In this document: piece after piece, positions 9,522 through 16,027 of the stretch
Layout: every line of letters begins with the position of its first letter
How positions within the stretch are numbered: position 1 is the stretch's first letter
Origin: Chara braunii
Lineage: Eukaryota; Streptophyta; Charophyceae; Charales; Characeae
Assembly (NCBI GenBank): GCA_003427395.1
Contig: BFEA01000025.1
Location: forward strand, 5,537,860 to 5,558,774
Direction: 5' to 3'
DNA: 20,915 bases
Translations under genes and position numbers: made by a program
The notes under the pieces: model-generated
The model's database searches: none
What the model was told of the DNA's origin: nothing
The model's input: only the letters and a program-made list of their open reading frames with translations

Positions 9522-9830
9522 CCCCCAGGACTTCTAAGGGCATCACATAGAGAAGGCTTCCTCCACCTTCCGTTTGCTAGCCGTCGAACATTCTCTTAAA
9601 GTCAAAAAAAAGAAAGAAACCAGTCCATGTGCTGGGCCCAGAACTTCTAAGGGCATCACATATATCAGGCTTCCTCCACCTTCCGTTTGCTAGCCGTCGT
9701 CGAAAAAACAAACAAACAGGAAAATGCTTGAGAAGATAGGCATTGTGTTGACCAAACCTCCGTAATATTTTACAAGTCAGGATGAAGCTCCTACAGATGA
9801 AGAACAGTGCTGAAGAAACCGTTCCATGAC
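9522..9830 (-). pseudogene. Two further partial 18S-like copies in tandem
   Basis: 'cccaggacttctaagggcatcacat' (about 9525) and 'gggcccagaacttctaaggg catcacat' (about 9634) repeat the same conserved 18S complement. Each is followed by 'ggcttcctccaccttccgtttgctagccgtcg', which corresponds to the 'cctcaaacttccgt' part of 18S. They share substitutions not found in the 8.8 kb copy (aacTtct), so they duplicated later. The second is followed by the shared flank. Confidence 0.55.
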
Positions 9831-9943
9831 TGTACCTAGTCTGGTCTCCCGTGCATAGTCTGGTCTAATGGCTTATGCAAGTAAGTTTTCGTCGTTCCTC
9901 TTGATATCTCGTTAATCTTGTGTACCTAGCCTGATTGTCCATG

Positions 9944-10019
9944 CAAAAAGTGGACGTGCTTGTGAAAAGTGCACATGCTATTGATAGGTGCACATAATAT
10001 TGAAAAGTGCACGTGCTAT
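9944..10019 (+). repeat. Four tandem copies of a 19-bp unit
   Basis: Units start at 9944, 9963, 9982 and 10001, with consensus tgaaaagtgcacgtgctat. Each carries a GTGCAC or GTGGAC palindromic core. The outer and inner copies differ at a few positions. Confidence 0.85.
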
Positions 10020-10191
10020 TTCTGAGACTGAACCTTGAATGAGTTGGAGACTTCAGAGCAAGATAGGGTTAATGCAGAGAAGAGGCTAGGATGGTTCTGA
10101 ATTCTGCAAGCCCTGTGTCAATCAGCGGTGGACCAGACTGCTGACAGTCGTCATCTGTTGGAATGTTTGATCACTGAAGGAGGCTGAACAG

Positions 10192-10233
10192 AGATCACCC
10201 GACTCCAGAGGTTCAAGCCGGAAGCGAATGAAG
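10192..10233 (+). CDS. Candidate exon, duplicate copy 1
   Basis: AACAG precedes 42 bases (14 codons) that read RSPDSRGSSRKRMK and end at AAG|GTGGGT. It is paired with a similar unit 215 bp downstream. The shared SSRKRMK is a basic, NLS-like segment. The acceptor has a weak pyrimidine tract. Length is divisible by three, so inclusion or skipping keeps frame. Confidence 0.35.
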
Positions 10234-10415
10234 GTGGGTCCCTTTGAAATCTGTCTTCTCGCCATGTCTTGTCCTGATCACCGAATCATTTGTATCAGGT
10301 CTTCCCACTCTGTTTTTTCAGTAGAAAAAACAAAATCAGTATGTCCTCAGGACTTTTGCATGTTTGTGAGTGGCTATTTTGGAGTCTGCAACATGATCAC
10401 ATTTGTGTCCAACAG

Positions 10416-10448
10416 GAACCCAGAGACTCGAGCAGGAAGCGGATGAAG
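10416..10448 (+). CDS. Candidate exon, duplicate copy 2
   Basis: After a good acceptor (atttgtgtccaacag), 33 bases read EPRDSSRKRMK and end at AAG|GTGGGT. The following intron-like sequence (tttgaaatct…ctcgccatgtcttgtcctg) also matches that after copy 1, so exon and intron start were duplicated together. Both copies keep phase 0 to 0. Confidence 0.4.
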
Positions 10449-10565
10449 GTGGGTCATTTTGAAATCTTTGCTCTCGCCATGTCTTGTCCTGTTCTCCCAA
10501 CCGTCTGTGTTAGTTCTTTCCACTCTGTTCTCTCTTTCTTTCAGTTACAATGTAACTGGAGAGTA

Positions 10566-10567
<2 letters not shown>

Positions 10568-10604
<37 letters not shown>

Positions 10605-10613
10605 ATGCTATCT
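10568..10613 (+). repeat. 46-base poly-G tract
   Basis: This is an uninterrupted run of G. It can form intramolecular G-quadruplexes, and its length is likely unstable or mis-sequenced. Confidence 0.95.
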
Positions 10614-10684
10614 GTATACGTTTCTGAGTGGCTGCGTACAAGGCTGAAACATCGTCAGGTGTGTCGAATAGGCGACGGTATGAA

Positions 10685-10767
10685 GTAGGCTCAGCCAAAA
10701 TGGGTCTCTAACTATGCATACCTTTTATATGTATGTTTATAGGCAGGAGAGAGAGAGAGAGAGAGAT

Positions 10768-10808
<41 letters not shown>

Positions 10809-11135
10809 GAGAGGAATGAAAGTTGAAAATAAGCTCAAGAGGAGGGGCAGGGGGAAGTGGAAGGGTGTTGAGTCACGATAAGGAGCTGGGATATGGTGGG
10901 CAAAGGGGCCAAGCATCATGCAGGTATGCTGGGGCCAGAATCCTGATAAGTGGGGAACTAGAGGGTGTACAAAGGGGAGAAAAGAAAGACTCCTGATATG
11001 AGGTGGTCAGAATTGCAATCGGAACAGGCGGAGAGGGGGGAAGGGGGAAAGGGAATGGGTAAAAGTGATGGGTGGTGGTGCGATCGCAACATCGTGAAAT
11101 AGGCTCTCAGCCAAAATGTGTCTCTATGTACACCT
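10685..11135 (+). repeat. Direct repeat flanking simple-repeat-rich insert
   Basis: 'gtaggctcagccaaaatgggtctcta' (10686) recurs as 'ataggctctcagccaaaatgtgtctcta' (11099). Between the two copies lie the GA and GACA arrays and a purine-rich segment. Confidence 0.7.
10747..10816. repeat. (GA)n and (GACA)n compound microsatellite
   Basis: GA dinucleotides (10747-10766) pass into about nine GACA units and return to GA. Confidence 0.95.
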
Positions 11136-11177
11136 CCCGGGGATTTTTGAAAGGAGACTTTATACCATAGTTGTGGG

Positions 11178-11352
11178 GCATCTATGCGCTGCGCGATGCG
11201 CCACGCGCCCCCGGGCAGGCACGCGCACTGATGTGCGCGCATTGTGCATGGAAGCGCTATACATGATGCGCTGCGCGACACTCCGCTGCGCAGTGTGCCA
11301 GTGCGCCGGGGGTTGCGCAAGGCTCGCACATCAGCGCACGTTGTGCATGGAG
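11178..11352 (+). repeat. GC-rich GCGC-element, copy E1
   Basis: The segment is dense in GCGC, TGCGC and GCGCA words, many self-complementary (for example gcgctgcgcgatgcgcca). An internal near-repeat 'tgtgcatgga' occurs at 11243 and 11343. It resembles other copies near 13.25, 13.9, 15.35, 18.6 and 19.0 kb, which suggests a dispersed repeat family. Confidence 0.6.
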
Positions 11353-11962
11353 CATTTTTTCAACGATGGGGAGGATTCAGGAGGAGGAGAACGATCGGAA
11401 GGATTGAGGAGGAGGAGAACGATGAAGAGGGAGGACGTAGGGAGTGGAGGGAGGAGCACATTGATGATGAGGGAGTAGGGGGAAGGTAGAAGGGCGGAGG
11501 GAGGAGCACACCGATGACACGAAGGAGGGAGGGGGAGGAGAACAACTGAGGGAGGATTGAGGAGGAGGAGAATGATGACGAAGGCGGACGGAGGGAATGG
11601 AGGAGGGAGGAACAACCGATAACGAGCTAGTAGTGGGAAGGTAGAAGGGCGGAGGGAGGGATGAGGAGGGAGGAGCACACCAATGACGAAGGAGGGAGGG
11701 GAAGGACAACAACAGAGGGAGGAGGAGATCGATGAGGGAGGATTGAGGAGGAGGGGAACGATGGGGAGGATTGAGGAAGAGGGGAACGATGGGGAGGATT
11801 GACGAGGAGGAGAACGATGGGGAGGATTGACGAGGAGGAGAACGATGGGGAGGATTGACGAGGAGGAGAATGATGATGAGGGAGGACAGAGGGAGTGGAA
11901 GATGGAGGAGCACATCGATGATGAGGGAGTAGGGGGAAGGTAGAAGGGCGGAGGGAGGAGGG

Positions 11963-12048
11963 TTCAAGTTTATTGACAAATTTATAAATTAATATAATAA
12001 AAAATACAATAAAAAATATAAAATAATAGAAAATACAATAAAAACAGA
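11963..12048. repeat. AT-rich insertion inside the minisatellite
   Basis: A sudden 86-bp AT-rich block ('gacaaatttataaattaata', 'aatacaataaaaa' repeated) interrupts otherwise purine-rich units. The units on either side ('gggcggagggaggag' and 'gacggagggaggagg') look like one interrupted array. Confidence 0.6.
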
Positions 12049-12169
12049 GTAGAACGACGGAGGGAGGAGGAGATTGACGAGGGAGGATTGAGGAGGAGGG
12101 GAACGATGGGGAGGATTGACGAGGAGGAGAGCGATGGGGAGGATTGACGAGAAGGAGAACGATGGGTAG

Positions 12170-12950
12170 GATTGAGGACAAGGAGCACGAGGACGAGGAA
12201 GGGACAGAGGGAATGGAGGAGGGAGGAGCACACTGATTAAGAGGTAGAGGGGTAAGGTAGAAGGGCGGAGGAGTAGGAGAATGTAGGAGAATGACAACGA
12301 AGGAGAGCGCTATGATAAGCGGGGGAGTAGGAGAACGATGACGAAGGAGGGAGGAAGGGGGAGGAGGAGAAGAACGATGAGAAAAAAAATGGGGAGGAGC
12401 AGGAGTTGCACAGTTTTCACACACACACACAAGGAGGGGGAGGAGTACACCAATGACGAAGGAGTGAGGGGGAGGAGAACAACGGAGGGAGGAGGAGATT
12501 GACGAGGGAGGATTGAGGAGGAGGGGAACGATGGGGAGGATTGATGAGGAGGAGAACGATGGGGAGTATTGACGAGGAAGAGAACGATGGGGAGTATTGA
12601 CGAGGAGGAGAACGATGGGGAGGATTGACGAGGAGGAGAACGATGGGTAGGATTGACGAGGTGGGGAACGATGGGTAGGATTGAGGAGGAGGAGAACGAT
12701 GACGAGGAAGGGAGGGAGGGAAGGGAGGAGGGAGGAGCACACTGATGAAGAGGGAGGATGGGTAAGGTAGAAGGGCGGAGGAGTAGGAGAATCTAGGAGA
12801 ATGACGACGAAGGAGAGCGCTATGATAAGCGGGGGAGTAGGAGAATGATGACGAAGGAGGGAGGAAGGCGGAGGAGGTGAAGAACGATGAGAAAAAAAAA
12901 TGGGGAGGAGGAGGAGGTGCACAGTTTCCACACACACACACACACAACAG
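12170..12950 (+). repeat. ~510-bp higher-order duplication in the minisatellite
   Basis: Non-minisatellite landmarks recur with a 510-bp offset: 'ggtaaggtagaagggcggag' at 12251 and 12761, 'aggagagcgctatgataagc' at 12301 and 12811, then A-tract, 'tggggaggag' and (CA)n at about 12410 and 12925. The array grew by segmental duplication as well as unit slippage. Confidence 0.85.
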
Positions 12951-12973
12951 AGAGAGAGAGAGAGAGAGAGAGG
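12947..12973. repeat. (GA)n microsatellite
   Basis: A pure GA dinucleotide tract directly follows a (CA)n tract at the end of the minisatellite. Confidence 0.9.
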
Positions 12974-13071
12974 GAGGGGCTGGTGGTAACCCACCTGGAC
13001 ATGGCTGCTTCCTTCGCCCCCTCCTGCTGCTGAGTCCTTCGGCTCCTTCCTGCCGGTGTTGGGCAGGCCCG

Positions 13072-13093
13072 AGTAGTTCAAAAATGAACTACT
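13072..13093. repeat. Perfect 9-bp hairpin
   Basis: agtagttca-AAAA-tgaactact is a perfect inverted repeat with a 4-base loop. It lies at the junction between the minisatellite flank and the GC-element copy E2, so it may mark an element edge. It is followed by T9 but is not a recognised terminator in a nuclear genome. Confidence 0.7.
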
Positions 13094-13330
13094 GTCCCGC
13101 TTTTTTTTTCCTTTGCCGGGCCCCTCGCGCCCTTAAATTTTTATTTTTTTTCGGTACCAGGCACGCGAAGTGCCTAGTGGGCCTACAACACCACCCCCCA
13201 AACTTTTTTCTTTTCGGTGGACTCTGTAATTTTGGATTGTGCCGCATGCCGTGAGCGCGCATGGTGCGCACTGCGCAGTGCGGCGCATGTGCGCTTTGCA
13301 GAGCGTGTCGATGCGCTGCAACTTGGCTTT
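13094..13330 (-). repeat. GC-rich GCGC-element, copy E2
   Basis: T-tracts, 'gggcctacaacaccacccccc aaac' and a GCGC-rich head (13239-13320, palindromic words such as gcgcactgcgcagtgcg) follow the order of copy E4 at 15.25-15.42 kb. The order in the minus direction is GC head, A-tract, then a g-rich 'gtttggggggtggtg' part. Confidence 0.5.
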
Positions 13331-13890
13331 ATACCCATGGCTTTTCATGCTGACATGTTAAGATTCTACAATCAGAGAATACTCGGAATCCTGAATTACT
13401 GCTACGCGTCAAATCTTCAGTGCTTTGCAGGCGCCCATGAGAGATCACTTTTTTGAAGTAATGATGTGCCGCAATTGATCGAGCGATCATCGTGCCTCCG
13501 TGTTGTTGCCCTTGGCCTTGGGCTGTGTGTGCACTTGCTTGGGTCTAGACGAGAGAATTGAGATTCGTGGTTCACTTCTTGATTCTATCCTGGCACTCAC
13601 TCCACTCGCCAGAGCAGATGCTTCGTGTCTGCTCTGTGTATACTTTCGCAGCAGAGAACGAGAGAGAGAGAGAGAGAGAGAGTGCTTGTTGTGGCAGTAA
13701 TTGGCAGTGACAGGGGCAGCAGGCCAGCAGCTAATCTGACAGGTCACATCACCTGAGGCAGGGGCTCTTCATAGTGAAGGAGGAAATTTGTCATGGATCC
13801 CGTGTCAAAGTCGAGTGCGGTATCGCTTGGTTGAAGGCAGGGAAAACAGCACTTTGATGTGGCAGCTGCCTGTGAATTCTGTAAATTGTA
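13331..13890. other. Region with no confident gene; (GA)n at 13659-13681
   Basis: Unique-looking sequence with only short ORFs and one GA microsatellite. No domain, RNA or repeat homology was recognised. Confidence 0.5.
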
Positions 13891-13894
13891 GGCT

Positions 13895-14021
13895 GAGCAA
13901 TGAGCATACGTGTGGTGCACCGGTGCGGTGCGCCATGCGCCTTGCGCGCATTTTTTTTGTTTTTCATTTTTTTTTACGTGGGGTGTGTCTCTATAAACGA
14001 GAGAGAGAGAGAGAGAGAGCA
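13895..14021 (+). repeat. GC-rich GCGC-element, partial copy E3, followed by (GA)n
   Basis: 'gtgcaccggtgcggtgcgcc' and 'atgcgccttgcgcgca' are followed by T-tracts, 'tgtgtctctataaacg' and a GA array (14000-14019). The phrase 'gtgtctcta' also occurs beside copy E1. Confidence 0.45.
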
Positions 14022-14093
14022 CCTCTTTCGCGTAAAGAGGAGGGTCACTGCAAGGAATCTGAGGGGTCCCTCCACTAAGTAAGCGAAGGTCCT

Positions 14094-14525
14094 ATCACCA
14101 AGCAGAGGTGGGCACCGTATTTGCAGAAGCAAGAACAGCCCAGGAATATATATAGCGTGAATTGGAATTCTGGTCTATGTTTAAGCAGTTATGGGTTGCT
14201 AACTTAGCCAGGCCCTGTTGGGCTCTGCACGTGAATCTCAGAGCTTCTCGCTGAATGTGCAAAACTAGAATGAATATTCCGCTTGAACATAGAACCATAC
14301 GCCGCCATATGTTTTGTCTTTTGTGCGTGTAGTGAGTAGTGGACCGAGATTTAGGGCCACTCCATCTATTCCTAAGAAAAGAAGAACAAAAAAAAGAGAA
14401 TCGCGTGCAGAGATCTGGCCTAGCTAACCCATAACTGCTCCACAGACCTGAATTCAAATCCAGAGCATATATTCGGCCTGCCCACGCCCTGCTCACACTT
14501 CAATGACCATCTCTGCTTCATGATG
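14094..14525. mobile_element. Foldback / SINE-like inverted repeat element
   Basis: The left arm (about 14094-14240) and the complement of the right arm (about 14395-14525) share, in order, 'agcagag.tgg', 'aatatat', 'gaattc.ggtctatg/gaattcaggtctgtg', 'agcagttatgggtt', 'ctgcacg.ga'. Arms are about 130 bp with a loop of about 155 bp. A third single-arm copy lies at 19262-19338. In the right arm, 'tggcctagctaaccc' and 'gaattcaaatcc' are spaced roughly like Pol III A and B boxes, so the arms may be two opposed tRNA-derived SINEs. A MITE is the alternative. Confidence 0.6.
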
Positions 14526-14595
14526 AGCTCTTGCCAGTTTTCTGCAAGGGTCCTTCGCAAAAGAGAGTGGAAAATAGAACATGCATACACAGTGG

Positions 14596-14621
14596 TTTTT
14601 TTTTTTTTTTTTTTTTTTTTT
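14596..14621. repeat. Poly-T26 followed by N
   Basis: 26 T residues end at the only N in the window (14622), an assembly ambiguity. On the minus strand this would be a second poly(A) tail 3' of the U6 insertion's own tail. Confidence 0.9.
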
Positions 14622-14714
14622 NAATATAACCTCTTTATTTATTTATTTTTAATGAAAACAGAACCTTGCGGTTCTAGCTCCTTTTCCATTTCTGGGGAGG
14701 ATCAGTCCGGTTCC

Positions 14715-14783
14715 TTTTTTTTTTTTTTTTTTTTTATTTTGGACCATTTCTCGATTTATGTGTGTCATCCTTGCGCAGGGGCC

Positions 14784-14815
<32 letters not shown>

Positions 14816-14833
14816 ACGGATGTCCCGAAGGAC
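14715..14833 (-). pseudogene. U6 snRNA retropseudogene, nearly full length, poly(A) tailed
   Basis: On the minus strand, 14833 to 14737 reads as U6 snRNA almost throughout: GTCCTTCGGGACATCCGTTA, then ATTGGAACGATACAGAGAAG, ATTAGCATGGCCCC and TGCGCAAGGATGACAC, ending CGAGAAATGGTCCAAAAT. The ACAGAGA box and AGC catalytic triad are intact. In place of the usual U-rich 3' end there are 21 A residues (14715-14735 as T on the plus strand). No upstream sequence element (TCCCACATCG-like) is seen, only an AT-poor flank with a weak TAAAAA. The poly(A) marks an RNA-mediated insertion. The 5' stem is one pair shorter (GTCC-TTCG-GGAC) than in most plants. Confidence 0.9.
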
Positions 14834-14930
14834 GGCAAACGCAGTTTTTAGGCTTCACGTGGCCCCAATTCTTTTTCGTCTGCACTGAATTTTTAGACGG
14901 GAGGGGGCGGTTTTAGCTTGAGGGTTTAGG

Positions 14931-14952
14931 GTTTAAGGTTTAGACAGAAACA
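14931..14952 (+). repeat. Short plant-telomere-like tract
   Basis: agggtttagggtttaaggtt(tag) is about three TTTAGGG units with one change. It is an interstitial telomeric motif about 100 bp from the U6 insertion. Confidence 0.6.
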
Positions 14953-15151
14953 AGGCATACAGGGCTTGGGATGTTAGAGATTTCAAGATAGGCTCGTAGG
15001 CGTTCCAAACCGCTCTAGCACAACACACCAGCCCGACAGCATCACAGCTGAGAGGAGCGGGCCTGGGTTCAGACAGATTGGCAACAGCCAGGCAGATCAA
15101 ATAGCACAGGCTAACTTAGGCAGGGGTGAGGGGTGGTACATCCTTCCTCAG

Positions 15152-15207
15152 GGAAGTAATCAATGCTGTCCACTCGGACCTCCCAGCCATAATGGGGAGG
15201 AGTGTGC
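15152..15207 (+). CDS. Candidate exon
   Basis: Acceptor acatccttcctcag and donor GTGC|GTGAGT flank 56 bases reading EVINAVHSDLPAIMGRSV plus one base. The exit phase fits the candidate exon at 15589. No domain is recognised. Confidence 0.4.
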
Positions 15208-15247
15208 GTGAGTCTCCCATGTTTTCCATATTGACTTGCCGCTATAT

Positions 15248-15420
15248 AAAAAAAAAAAAAAAAAAAAAAAGAAGGGAGGGGGCGTGTTTGGTCACCACAC
15301 CCTGCCCTTCCCGAATTTTTTTACTGACCCCCTATTTCGGGGATGCGCCGCATCGCGTGCGCGTGCGCTCTGCGCTGCATGTGCCGCGACCCCGCGCACG
15401 GGATGCGCCGCAAGTATGAG
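15248..15420 (-). repeat. GC-rich GCGC-element, copy E4, with A23 tract
   Basis: A23 (15248-15270) is followed by 'gaagggagggggcgtgtttg', 'gtcaccacaccctgccct', an A/T run and a GC head ('atgcgccgcatcgcgtgcgc', 'catgtgccgcgaccccgcgc'). Its reverse complement aligns well with 18560-18710 ('acttgcggcgcatcc', 'ggtcgcggcacatgc'), so copies E4 and E5 are in opposite orientation. It lies in the intron between two candidate exons. Confidence 0.75.
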
Positions 15421-15588
15421 GCTGAGCGAAACAGCTGGACAGCATTTGTTCCAGAACCAGTCGGCCTGGATGGGATGGATCAATAGGGCCCCAACGTTTG
15501 AGCCGCCAAATTTTTGGGGTGCCCCACGACATGACGAAAGAGTGGGGGACCCCCACCATGACAAGACGTCCGGACCTGGTACATGCAG

Positions 15589-15868
15589 ATTATTTACATG
15601 GCAGTCTGGATGTGTGGATTCTAACCATGGGTGAGAAGGCGGTAGCAACAAGTGTTGTCATCTGGGCCATGATGCTGGCTTTCAAGCTCAGGTCTGGCTG
15701 TCGCAATTGGATTTACAATGCATTTGTGGTATGCTAACTGTGTGTTCTACCTATGGTTTGATTGCAAGGACGTTGTCAGAGAACATGCTTTCATCTCTCT
15801 ATGAATGAGCAAGCCACAAGGCTGGGCTGAAAGTGAGACCTTGTTCCCTGAGGATGAGGGTATCAAAG
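15589..15868 (+). CDS. Candidate three-exon chain leading into the large exon
   Basis: Three small exons are phase-compatible in series. 15589-15630 (after tacatgcag, donor G|GTGAGA) reads YLHGSLDVWILTM. 15692-15728 (after caagctcag, donor GTG|GTATGC) reads LAVAIGFTMHL. 15814-15868 (after gagcaag, donor AAG|GTTTGT) reads HKAGLKVRPCSLRMRVSK and exits in phase 0, as exon 16028 requires. Introns would be 61, 85 and 159 nt. No domain is recognised, and the acceptor at 15813 is weak. Confidence 0.4.
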
Positions 15869-16027
15869 GTTTGTTGTCCTGATTTTTTTTCAGTTTCTTG
15901 CCCATTGTCTGTGGATCTGAACTTGCTTTCCGTTGCCACCATACCGGATCTTTTGAAATCTCCAAACGCTGTAGATGGTTCTCACAACAAATGTGCGCAT
16001 CCCTGGATGATTTGCTGATTCTTGCAG

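Larger units (their letters stand above)
11353..12970 (-). repeat. Purine-rich minisatellite, 28-bp unit
   Basis: The core unit ggaggattgacgaggaggag + aacgatgg repeats with a 28-bp period; gaacgat occurs at 11784, 11812 and 11840. Degenerate units fill the rest of the tract. The plus strand is almost pure purine, apart from the fixed att, c and t positions. Because 28 is not a multiple of three and the unit has no stop in the minus frames, every minus-strand frame stays open. The result is a 484-codon ORF with a 28-residue Ser/Pro/Leu/Ile repeat. There is no conserved domain or splice context, so I treat that ORF as a by-product. Confidence 0.9.

Noticed and set aside
9944-10019. CRISPR-like array
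   Set aside because: The units are directly contiguous 19-mers with no unique spacers, in a eukaryotic context.
11627-13081. 484-codon minus-strand ORF rich in Ser, Pro, Leu and Ile
   Set aside because: It is produced by a 28-bp minisatellite lacking stops in any minus frame. Several overlapping frames give the same peptide. There is no domain or gene context.
13072-13110. Rho-independent terminator (hairpin followed by T-run)
   Set aside because: The genome is eukaryotic nuclear. The hairpin is AT-rich and more likely an element edge or chance.
14737-14833. Functional U6 snRNA gene
   Set aside because: Poly(A) replaces the U-rich terminator and no upstream sequence element or well-placed TATA is present.
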